Shown here: piece by piece, positions 19,040 through 26,643 of the stretch
Numbering within the stretch: the first letter of the stretch is position 1
Layout: every line of letters starts with the position of its first letter
Assembly (NCBI RefSeq): GCF_000427405.1
Contig: NZ_KE386491.1
Coordinates: forward strand, 5,363,047-5,427,046
Direction of reading: 5' to 3'
DNA from: Flectobacillus major DSM 103
GTDB taxonomy: Bacteria > Bacteroidota > Bacteroidia > Cytophagales > Spirosomataceae
DNA: 64,000 nucleotides
The notes under the pieces: model-generated
Told to the model about the DNA's origin: nothing
Database searches by the model: none
The model's input: only the letters and a program-made list of their open reading frames with translations
Position numbers and translations under genes: made by a program

Positions 19040-19921
19040 TTGGATATTAAGTCATATTTGCAACTCATGCGGCCAGCCAATTTAGTAACGGCTGTAGCCG
19101 ATATTATGGCTGGCATGGCCATTTCAGGTTTTTTGTTTGAAATAAACTTTTCTTGTTTTCAAACTGTTCTAATCTTGTCTATGTCCACTATTGGACTTTA
19201 CGGTGGTGGCGTTGTCTTTAACGATGTCTTTGATGCCAAACTAGATGCCATAGAACGTCCCGAAAGAGCTATTCCCAGTGGAAGAGTAACCTTAATGGAG
19301 GCTACTATTTTGGCATTGGTATTACTGGTAGTAGGCATTTTGCTGGCAGGATTGATTAGCTTTCAAAGTGCAATGATAGCCTTATCGGTGGCTTTATTAG
19401 CCGTTATTTATGACCGATTTGGCAAGCATAATGCTATTTTGGGGCCTATTAATATGGGTCTATGTCGTGGAGGCAATTTATTATTGGGTATTAGTGTTTT
19501 GCCCAATGCCGTTGAACAATGGTGGTATTTAGGAATTATTCCTGTAGTTTATATTGCCGCTGTAACAATGGTTAGCAGAGGCGAAGTACATGGCGGAAAC
19601 CCAAAAACACTTTATTTCGCAGGTTTTTTGTATGTCTCGGTAAGTATTTGTCAAGTGTTTTTTGCGTACCAATTGGGCAATTTATGGTTAACGGTAGCCT
19701 TGGTAATCACTCATTTGTATATGATATTCAGGCCCTTGTTGGTAGCTATTCAAAACCCTATAGGCCCCAATATTGGTAAAGCCGTAAAAGCAGGGGTTAT
19801 TTCCCTGATTATTATGGATGCTGCTTGGGTAGGTGTTGCAGGCAATTGGGCTGTGGCTCTTGTGGTGGTTTTGTTATTACCTATTTCTATTCGATTGGCC
19901 AAAATATTTGCCGTTACGTAA
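19040..19921 (+). CDS. eboC: EboC, UbiA-family membrane prenyltransferase
   Basis: This 293-residue integral membrane protein has about eight helices and both Asp-rich prenyl-diphosphate motifs of the UbiA family: NDVFDAKLD (near residue 62) and YDRFGKHNA (near 125). It should attach a prenyl chain to, or otherwise handle, a small acceptor at the inner membrane. The start is unusual: the frame opens with TTG at 19040, three bases after the eboB stop, and the first ATG is nine codons later (19067). The residues between fit the family N-terminus (YLQLMRPANL), so I favour TTG. It is the only membrane-spanning member of the cluster. Confidence 0.92.
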   Translation: MDIKSYLQLMRPANLVTAVADIMAGMAISGFLFEINFSCFQTVLILSMSTIGLYGGGVVFNDVFDAKLDAIERPERAIPSGRVTLMEATILALVLLVVGILLAGLISFQSAMIALSVALLAVIYDRFGKHNAILGPINMGLCRGGNLLLGISVLPNAVEQWWYLGIIPVVYIAAVTMVSRGEVHGGNPKTLYFAGFLYVSVSICQVFFAYQLGNLWLTVALVITHLYMIFRPLLVAIQNPIGPNIGKAVKAGVISLIIMDAAWVGVAGNWAVALVVVLLLPISIRLAKIFAVT

Positions 19922-19993
19922 GAGCAAACTTTAATATATTACTAAATAAATCAAATATCGTAGGAGACACTCCTGCAAAAACATATAGTTTCG

Positions 19994-21160
19994 ATGTCAG
20001 TTATTCAACAAACGTTTCAGGTACAGTTTTCTTATAATATTCAATTTACCGAAAACCTGTTCAATCCTGCAAACACCCTATTTATAGATTTTATTCGTAA
20101 TTATGGTAGTAATACTTTTCGGAAAAAAATTCTATTTCTTATCGATGAAGGTGTAGCAATTCATCACCCTGCTTTGAAAAGTGCAATACAAAACTATTTT
20201 AAAAATCAGGACTTTGTAGAGCTAGCTAGCGAAATTTTGGTATTACCAGGAGGCGAGCAAGTTAAAAATGACCCCGTTTATTTTGAGAAAACCCTCGAAG
20301 CAATCGACCAATATGGTATCGACCGCCATTCTTTTGTGGCTGCTATTGGTGGTGGGGCATTTTTGGATATGACAGGCTATGCTTCGGCGGTGGCTCACCG
20401 TGGTGTGAAACATATTCGGATTCCAACAACGGTACTTTCACAAAACGACTCTGGTGTAGGAGTAAAAAATGGGGTTAATTATACTGGTAAAAAGAACTTT
20501 CTAGGCACATTTGCTCCTCCTGTGGCGGTATTCAACGATACAACGTTTTTACGTACACTCAACGAGCGAGATTGGCGTTCGGGTATTGCCGAGGCTGTAA
20601 AAGTAGCCCTTATCAAAGACCTAACCTTTTTTGAATGGCTAGAACAAAACGCTTTGGCTTTGTCGGCTCGTAACGAAAAAGCAATGTACGAGCATATTTT
20701 CCGCTGTGCTGAATTACACGTCCAGCATATTTCAAGCGGCGACCCCTTTGAAAGTGGTTCTGCCCGCCCCCTAGATTTTGGCCATTGGGCTGCTCATAAA
20801 TTAGAATACCTTACCAATTTCTCGATTCGTCATGGCGAAGCCGTTGCTATTGGTATTGCTCTGGATTCTGTGTATTCGCACCTCAAAGGCGACCTCACCC
20901 TCGACGAGCTAAACCGTATTATTGTATTATTACAAAACTTAGGGTTTGAACTATACCATCCTGCATTGGGCGAAAATGATAAGATTAATCTTTGGAAAGG
21001 CCTAAACGAGTTTAGAGAACACCTTGGTGGCCAGCTTACTATTACTTTGCTGAAAAAGCTTGGAAAAGGAGAAGAGGTACACGAAATAGACTTCGATTTG
21101 GTCAAAAAATCGGTTGATTGGCTCGCCAATATAGCAGAACAAACACTTCAGAAGGCATAA
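19994..21160 (+). CDS. eboD: EboD, 3-dehydroquinate synthase-like enzyme
   Basis: The 388-residue protein belongs to the sugar phosphate cyclase superfamily. The NAD region GGGAFLDMTGYASAVAHRG (near residues 117-135), the PTTVLSQNDSGVGVKNGVN block and the metal-site residues Glu (GIAEAVKVALIKD) and His (FGHWAAHKLE, SIRHGEA) are all kept, so the enzyme looks active. It is not the housekeeping AroB: it has a longer N-terminus and sits in the ebo cluster. The true substrate may be another keto-sugar phosphate. Spacing is 72 bases from eboC and 80 to eboE. Confidence 0.92.
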   Translation: MSVIQQTFQVQFSYNIQFTENLFNPANTLFIDFIRNYGSNTFRKKILFLIDEGVAIHHPALKSAIQNYFKNQDFVELASEILVLPGGEQVKNDPVYFEKTLEAIDQYGIDRHSFVAAIGGGAFLDMTGYASAVAHRGVKHIRIPTTVLSQNDSGVGVKNGVNYTGKKNFLGTFAPPVAVFNDTTFLRTLNERDWRSGIAEAVKVALIKDLTFFEWLEQNALALSARNEKAMYEHIFRCAELHVQHISSGDPFESGSARPLDFGHWAAHKLEYLTNFSIRHGEAVAIGIALDSVYSHLKGDLTLDELNRIIVLLQNLGFELYHPALGENDKINLWKGLNEFREHLGGQLTITLLKKLGKGEEVHEIDFDLVKKSVDWLANIAEQTLQKA

Positions 21161-21240
21161 TGTTGGGCAAAATATCCAATATTTAATGCGGACTGAACTT
21201 GTTTAAAAATAGGTTAAAACTAAAATATTTCTAATATTCT

Positions 21241-22437
21241 ATGCAAACATCAGCAGGTCTGTTGACCTATTGTAGCAATATTCATACAGGAGAAGACTGG
21301 CAACATCATTTTGCTGTATTGCAAAAGAGTATTCCTGTTATCAAGCAGCAAGTAAGCCCCCAAAATGCCTTTGGTATTGGTTTGCGATTGGCCAATCAGG
21401 CCAGTATCGACCTTTCAGAAAAAGAAAATTTAGACAAGCTAAAAACGTGGTTAACCCAAAATAACTGCTACGTATTTACAATGAATGGTTTTCCTTATGG
21501 GGGGTTTCACAATACCGTAGTAAAAGACCAAGTGCATGCCCCCGATTGGACCACCCAAGATAGAGTAGCTTATACCATTCGGATGTTTCGTATTTTAGCC
21601 GAAATTTTGCCTGATGATCTTTCAGAAGGGGGTATTTCAACATCGCCGTTGTCGTACCGTTTTTGGTGGAAAACCTCCAAAGATTTGCAAGAGGCCACAC
21701 TACTAGCTACCCAAAATATGCTTGTGGTACTCGACGAATTGGTTGCTATCAAAAAAACTACAGGCAAATCGTTGCATTTGGATATTGAGCCAGAGCCAGA
21801 CGGTATTCTTGAAAATTCACCAGAATTTATTACTTGGTATCAGGAGGTTTTATTGCCTTTAGGCATCCAACATTTTGCCCAAAAAGGAATAGACGAAGCC
21901 TTGGCCAAAACATATATTTACGAACATATTCAGCTTTGTTACGACGTTTGTCACTTTGCGGTAAGCTACGAAGAGCCAGCCGAAGTAATCCAAAAGTTAG
22001 AAGAATTAGGTATCAAAGTAGGTAAAATCCAGATTAGTTCAGCTCTGAAAGTGGATTTTAGCGATAACCCTACCGAGAAGCTTGCTGCCATAGCTCGCTA
22101 CGACGAACCAAGCTATTTGCACCAAGTTGTAGCTCGAAAAGCTGATAATACCTTTGTAAAATACCCCGATTTGGGCGAAGCACTACTAGCAGCTCTATCA
22201 GTACAGTTTGCCGAATGGCGTGTACATTTTCATGTACCTCTATTTATCGAGCATTACGGCTTGCTGTCATCTACCCGTCAAGAAATAGAAAAAATCTTGG
22301 CCATTCAAAAGCTGAAACCTTTTACTGCTCAGTTAGAAATAGAAACCTATACTTGGGGAGTATTACCTGCCGATTATCAAGCTCCGCTAGACGAATCAAT
22401 TATTCGAGAAATAGCTTGGGTAAAAAGTATTTTGTAA
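21241..22437 (+). CDS. eboE: EboE, TIM-barrel metabolite traffic protein
   Basis: The 398-residue protein is a xylose-isomerase-like TIM barrel. Strand-end residues that would hold a metal are visible: LHLDIEPEPDG near residue 182 (Glu), CYDVCHFAVSYE near 240 (Asp and His), KVGKIQISSALKVDF near 260 and the late HFHVPLFIEHYG near 330. Family members are annotated as metabolite traffic protein EboE and no reaction is established. No signal peptide is present. It is in line with eboABCD on the same strand; the gap to eboF is the largest in the cluster (185 bases). Confidence 0.92.
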   Translation: MQTSAGLLTYCSNIHTGEDWQHHFAVLQKSIPVIKQQVSPQNAFGIGLRLANQASIDLSEKENLDKLKTWLTQNNCYVFTMNGFPYGGFHNTVVKDQVHAPDWTTQDRVAYTIRMFRILAEILPDDLSEGGISTSPLSYRFWWKTSKDLQEATLLATQNMLVVLDELVAIKKTTGKSLHLDIEPEPDGILENSPEFITWYQEVLLPLGIQHFAQKGIDEALAKTYIYEHIQLCYDVCHFAVSYEEPAEVIQKLEELGIKVGKIQISSALKVDFSDNPTEKLAAIARYDEPSYLHQVVARKADNTFVKYPDLGEALLAALSVQFAEWRVHFHVPLFIEHYGLLSSTRQEIEKILAIQKLKPFTAQLEIETYTWGVLPADYQAPLDESIIREIAWVKSIL

Positions 22438-22622
22438 AAGAATGCTCGGTCAGTATTTGGAAAGATAGATTAATAAAGAGAAATACAAAATGATTTTAGC
22501 GTATAACAGAAACGACAGTTTTCTATGAAAATGCAGATATTTTGTGTATCAGTATTCATCTATTATCGTATTTCGGTGGTTATCAAATCACTTTTGTACA
22601 TTAACTTACTTCAGTAAAAGTC

Positions 22623-23987
22623 ATGAAAAAAACGGTAGTAATAGATATCGTAGGGCTAAGCACTAGTGTGATTGGTGAGCATACGCCTTTTTTGAAAAAA
22701 TATTTTGATGAACATCATCTTACGCATATCAAACCAGTATTACCTGCTGTAACCACAACGGCACAAAGCTGTTATGTAACAGGAAAATTTCCTGAAGAGC
22801 ATGGTATTGTTGGTAATGGCTGGTATGACCGAGAAGACAGCGAAGTGAAGTTTTGGAAGCAATCAAATAAACTGGTAAAAGCCGAAAAAATTTGGGAGGC
22901 TGCCAAACAGCAAAACCCCAACTTTACATGTTCCAAAATGTTTTGGTGGTACAATATGTACGCCACCGCCGATTTTTCGGTAACGCCACGCCCGCAGTAT
23001 CATGCAGATGGTGTCAAAGCTCCTGATTGTTATTCGTACCCAGCCGAATTGCGAGATGAACTACAAGCCGAATTAGGAACGTTTCCGCTATTTAATTTCT
23101 GGGGGCCAAACGCCAATATCAAGTCGTCGAAATGGATTGCCGATGCTTCGGTATGGGTTGATAAAAAGCATGACCCAACACTAACACTTATTTATTTGCC
23201 TCATTTAGACTATTGTTTGCAAAAATTTGGTGTAGATTTTTCTAAAATTCACAAAGAATTAGGTGAAGTAGATAAACTGGTTGAGGATTTGGTTACCTAT
23301 TATAAAAGTAAAAATGCTCAGGTAATACTACTGTCGGAATATGGTATCAATAATGTGAATAATCCGATTCATATCAATCGTATTTTACGTGAGAATGGGC
23401 TTATTTCGGTGCGTGTTGAAAAAGGATTAGAACTACTCGACTGTGGAGCTTCAAAAGCCTTTGCTACAGCCGACCACCAGATTGCTCATGTGTATGTCAA
23501 CGACCCAAGTAAAAAAGAAGCTGTTAGGGCTATTCTTGAAAAAATACAAGGAGTCGCTTTAGTATTGGACGAAACAACCAAGCAAGAATATCATATAAAT
23601 CACGAGCGTTCGGGTGATTTTGTACTCATGGCCGATGCCGATAGTTGGTTTACGTATTATTATTGGTTAGATGATACCAAAGCACCCGATTACGCACGTT
23701 TGGTAGATATTCACCGAAAGCCAGGATATGACCCCGTTGAGATGTTTATGAATCCTGCCAACCCGCTGATTAAATTAAGAGCAGCATATAAGCTAGCTCG
23801 TAAATTATTGGGATTCAGGTATTTAATGGATGTGATTCCGCTCGATGCCTCGTTGGTAAAAGGCTCTCATGGAGGGATCAATATCGGAAAAGAATACTAT
23901 CCCATTTTGGTTACCGACCAGCCGTTATCACAATCTGAAATTCAAGCTACCGATGTTTACGATGTTATTTGGCAGCATATTTTCTAA
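22623..23987 (+). CDS. eboF: EboF, alkaline-phosphatase-fold protein
   Basis: The 454-residue protein matches the nucleotide pyrophosphatase/phosphodiesterase branch of the alkaline phosphatase superfamily. It keeps the first metal Asp (VIDIVG, Asp8), the TTTAQSCYVTGKFPEEHGIVGN block with the candidate nucleophile Thr (44-46), Asp196 and a C-terminal KGSHGG His. The usual SDHG metal motif reads SEYG (238-241), and the His expected after Asp196 is Gln. I believe this pattern is shared by other EboF proteins, but cannot check it. No signal peptide is seen. The 185-base gap upstream may hold its own promoter. A perfect hairpin ends the cluster. Confidence 0.9.
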   Translation: MKKTVVIDIVGLSTSVIGEHTPFLKKYFDEHHLTHIKPVLPAVTTTAQSCYVTGKFPEEHGIVGNGWYDREDSEVKFWKQSNKLVKAEKIWEAAKQQNPNFTCSKMFWWYNMYATADFSVTPRPQYHADGVKAPDCYSYPAELRDELQAELGTFPLFNFWGPNANIKSSKWIADASVWVDKKHDPTLTLIYLPHLDYCLQKFGVDFSKIHKELGEVDKLVEDLVTYYKSKNAQVILLSEYGINNVNNPIHINRILRENGLISVRVEKGLELLDCGASKAFATADHQIAHVYVNDPSKKEAVRAILEKIQGVALVLDETTKQEYHINHERSGDFVLMADADSWFTYYYWLDDTKAPDYARLVDIHRKPGYDPVEMFMNPANPLIKLRAAYKLARKLLGFRYLMDVIPLDASLVKGSHGGINIGKEYYPILVTDQPLSQSEIQATDVYDVIWQHIF

Positions 23988-23999
23988 GATTTTTTGAAA

Positions 24000-24030
24000 T
24001 AGCGATGCTACCTTATCAATAGCATCGCTA
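24000..24030. terminator. Bidirectional terminator after eboF
   Basis: TAGCGATGCTA (24000-24010) and TAGCATCGCTA (24020-24030) form a perfect 11-bp stem between the converging eboF and lipoprotein genes, with a T-rich stretch on the plus side. Confidence 0.8.
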
Positions 24031-24039
24031 TACTTTATT

Positions 24040-24753
24040 TTATTGGTTGCCAGTACTATTAGCAACCTCATTGAACTCTACATTTACCTTGGTATAATAC
24101 AAAGTTGTGATAGCTTCAAATCCAGAATCTGTACCTACAATCAGCCACAATTGGCCTTTGTCGTCAGTTTTTCCTGTTACTGTTCCTGTGCGTTTTACTA
24201 GTTTGTATTTAGCTTCTTCCGAATCGTTGGCTACATTACCCATTACCTTCATATCTTTACCATCGGTAGCTTGCGAAATTTTACCAATGTTTTTGATACG
24301 GTAATAGCCATTATCTTTTTCTTTCTTAGGCTCGATTGCACTGAAGCCCGCTCCGAAGTACACGCTTTCGCCAGGCGAACCACCTACACCAAACAAACCT
24401 TTTGGAACATTACTAGCAAACTCTACTTCAAATTTGGCTGAATAAGTTTGGTTAGGTTTTAGACCTGACACTTTCTTTTTCATAAACATAAACAAGTCAT
24501 CGCTATGATTACTGCCCGAAATACGTAAACCTTTCTTGGTAGAGTCTAGTGGAGCAGGCAATTTTGTGTGCGAATAACTAAGTTGATAAAACACTGAATC
24601 GGTTACTGGATAATCAGCAAAATCACCTACCCAACCTTGGGCTGATGTATCAAATTTATCTTCCAAAATAAATTTGGTTGGAGTAGATACGTTATCATCT
24701 GAACAGGCCATCATTGTTGCGGCGGCGAAGATACTAAAAAGGACTTTTTTCAT
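24040..24753 (-). CDS. Lipoprotein of unknown function
   Basis: The 237-residue protein starts with a lipoprotein signal peptide whose lipobox reads MMAC, with Cys17 as the likely lipidated residue, followed by SDDN, acidic residues that favour surface sorting in Bacteroidota. The mature part is beta-rich (LEDKFDTSAQGWVGDF near residue 30, KVSGLKPNQTYSAKFEVEF near 92) and looks like a carbohydrate-binding or jelly-roll module, but I do not recognise the family with certainty. It converges on eboF; being on the other strand, it is not part of the ebo operon. Confidence 0.65.
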   Translation of the reverse strand: MKKVLFSIFAAATMMACSDDNVSTPTKFILEDKFDTSAQGWVGDFADYPVTDSVFYQLSYSHTKLPAPLDSTKKGLRISGSNHSDDLFMFMKKKVSGLKPNQTYSAKFEVEFASNVPKGLFGVGGSPGESVYFGAGFSAIEPKKEKDNGYYRIKNIGKISQATDGKDMKVMGNVANDSEEAKYKLVKRTGTVTGKTDDKGQLWLIVGTDSGFEAITTLYYTKVNVEFNEVANSTGNQ

Positions 24754-25050
24754 ATTAGTTTTGTTGTTATTGTTTTTTTTAAGGAGGCAGAAGGTTTGAA
24801 TTAGGTTGGAATATTATTTGAGAATTTTCCGAATAAACATATAAGTATCTGATATATAGATATATAAATTTTTAAAAAAATTATTGTTTCAAAAAAAATA
24901 TTTGGGGAATATGATAAAATAGGAAAATGTGCTAAACAAATATAGAAGAAAAAATAGACCTTTTACCTTAGAATAAGTAATACGAAAACGTGATTTTAGA
25001 GGAATAAATAGATGAATTTACGTATATAGGTTTTGTGGAAAATAATCATA
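24754..25050. other. Gene-free AT-rich spacer
   Basis: About 300 bases between the lipoprotein start and the tRNA terminator. I see a minus-strand TATATTTG (plus 24934-24941) that could be a -7 box for the lipoprotein, but it is 180 bases away and has no matching TTG. There is no reading frame of note. Confidence 0.3.
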
Positions 25051-25085
25051 AAAAAAGCGTTTTGTTTGCCAGACAAAACGCTTTG
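25051..25085 (-). terminator. Terminator after tRNA-Arg
   Basis: AAAGCGTTTTGT and ACAAAACGCTTT form a perfect 12-bp stem with a T-run on the minus strand, just past the 3' end of the tRNA. Confidence 0.8.
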
Positions 25086-25092
25086 AAAATTG

Positions 25093-25164
25093 TGGCTCCG
25101 GCGGGAATCGAACCCGCATCTAACGTTTAGGAAACGTCTATTCTATCCATTGAACTACAGTGCC
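25093..25164 (-). tRNA. tRNA-Arg (anticodon CCT)
   Basis: Read on the minus strand the 72-base sequence folds as a cloverleaf: an acceptor stem GGCACTG/CGGAGCC with one A-A mismatch, a T arm GCGGG-TTCGATT-CCCGC, and an anticodon stem GACGT/ACGTT with loop TTCCTAA, giving anticodon CCT and decoding AGG. The CCA end is not encoded (A followed by CAA). The mismatch in the acceptor stem is mild and does not suggest a pseudogene. Confidence 0.92.
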
Positions 25165-25251
25165 GAGTAGCTACAAGAGCTACTAATGTTGCAAAATTCT
25201 CAAAAAACTAGCTAATAAGCAAATTTGATTTTGGGAATATATTTTTGGTAC

Positions 25252-26541
25252 TTATTCTGTAATCAAATCCTCGCCTGTAGCATAGACCGAATCGCTGGCA
25301 AGCCAGTTAGGAAAAATCTGAAAATGGCGTTCTTTTACCAAATTGAGCAAGGTTTCGCGTAATTCATCAAGGTTTTCTTTTTGCTCGGCCGATACAAAAA
25401 CAGCGAGAGGCTGAGGCGTATGCAAATAAGAATTTTTCAGGAATTCTGTTACCTTCTGAATTCTCGAAGCTTGGTCTTTGGGTTGTTCTTCCCACTTATG
25501 GGCATCTTCCGAATGATTGATTTCCCAATCTTCTTTTTCAATACTCACCGATTCTGCTTCAAATAAATCAATTTTATTGAAAACCAAAATGGTTGGTTTA
25601 TCAGAAGCACCAATCTCGGTTAAGGTTTCATTTACAACAGCAATTTGCTCTTCGTAGTTAGGGTGCGAAATATCTACTACGTGTAGTAGGATGTCGGCCT
25701 CTCTTACCTCGTCGAGCGTTGATTTGAATGATTCAATCAACATGGTTGGTAATTTTCTAATAAACCCTACAGTATCTGATAGCAAAAATGGAATCGTGTC
25801 GATAGTTACTTTGCGTACAGTAGCGTCTACGGTAGCAAAAAGTTTGTTTTCGGCAAATACATCAGCTTTAGCCAATCGACGCATCAGTGTTGATTTACCA
25901 ACGTTGGTATAGCCCACCAACGACACACGTACCATCCGATCACGGTTTTTACGTTGTGTAAAAGCTTGCTTATCAATTTGGCGTAATTTTTCTTTCAAAA
26001 AGGAAATACGGTCATTGGCAGTACGACGGTCAGTTTCCAATTCTTTTTCACCTGGCCCACGCATACCAACACCACCACGTTGCTTAGAAAGGTGCGACCA
26101 CATGCGAGTTAGGCGAGGCAGAATATATTGCTGCTGTGCCAATTCTACCTGTGTACGAGCCTGAACCGTTTGAGCACGCATAGAGAAAATATTGAGGATC
26201 AACAAGCTACGGTCAAGTACCTTTACTTCTTTTTGAAGTACAGTAAATTCAGCTTCGATATTTCTGATTTGAATAGGAGATAGGTCATCATCAAAAATAA
26301 TCATATCCACATCATTATCAATTACATACATAACAATATCTTGCATTTTGCCTTTACCTACATAAGTACGGTTGTCGGGTCTTTCAAGTTTTTGGGTAAA
26401 TGTATATAATGTTTCGATACCAGAAGTATCGGCCAAAAATGCTAATTCATCCAAGTATTCCTTGGTTTGTTCTGCGTTTTGTTTTTGTGTTTGGACAGCC
26501 ACCAGTACGGCTGTTTCTTTTTCTTTATATGTACTATGCAT
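25252..26541 (-). CDS. hflX: GTPase HflX
   Basis: HflX binds the 50S subunit and can split stalled ribosomes under stress. The 429 residues show the N-terminal HflX domain, the glycine-rich linker GVGMRGPGEKELE (near 160) and a GTPase domain with G1 GYTNVGKST, G3 DTVGFI and G4 NKID. A charged C-terminal extension follows, with SAEQKENLDEL as the G5 region. Length is normal. The first ATG is kept. The gene is 102 bases downstream of the AAA-M41 fusion gene on the same strand and could share its transcript. Confidence 0.95.
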   Translation of the reverse strand: MHSTYKEKETAVLVAVQTQKQNAEQTKEYLDELAFLADTSGIETLYTFTQKLERPDNRTYVGKGKMQDIVMYVIDNDVDMIIFDDDLSPIQIRNIEAEFTVLQKEVKVLDRSLLILNIFSMRAQTVQARTQVELAQQQYILPRLTRMWSHLSKQRGGVGMRGPGEKELETDRRTANDRISFLKEKLRQIDKQAFTQRKNRDRMVRVSLVGYTNVGKSTLMRRLAKADVFAENKLFATVDATVRKVTIDTIPFLLSDTVGFIRKLPTMLIESFKSTLDEVREADILLHVVDISHPNYEEQIAVVNETLTEIGASDKPTILVFNKIDLFEAESVSIEKEDWEINHSEDAHKWEEQPKDQASRIQKVTEFLKNSYLHTPQPLAVFVSAEQKENLDELRETLLNLVKERHFQIFPNWLASDSVYATGEDLITE

Positions 26542-26643
26542 AATCTGTATTTTCAGAAATGGGTAATTCGTTTGTATCTATAAAAAGCAAAAAGTCGGAA
26601 TGACTTACTTGCAGTTAAAAAGGGCTAATGCCACTAGGTTATT

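Noticed and set aside
19994-21160. Housekeeping aroB for the shikimate pathway
   Set aside because: It keeps the dehydroquinate synthase active site but lies inside the ebo cluster and has a longer N-terminus, so EboD is the better call.
17122-23987. Mobile element or genomic island carrying ebo
   Set aside because: I saw no integrase, tRNA junction, direct repeats or change in base composition at its borders.
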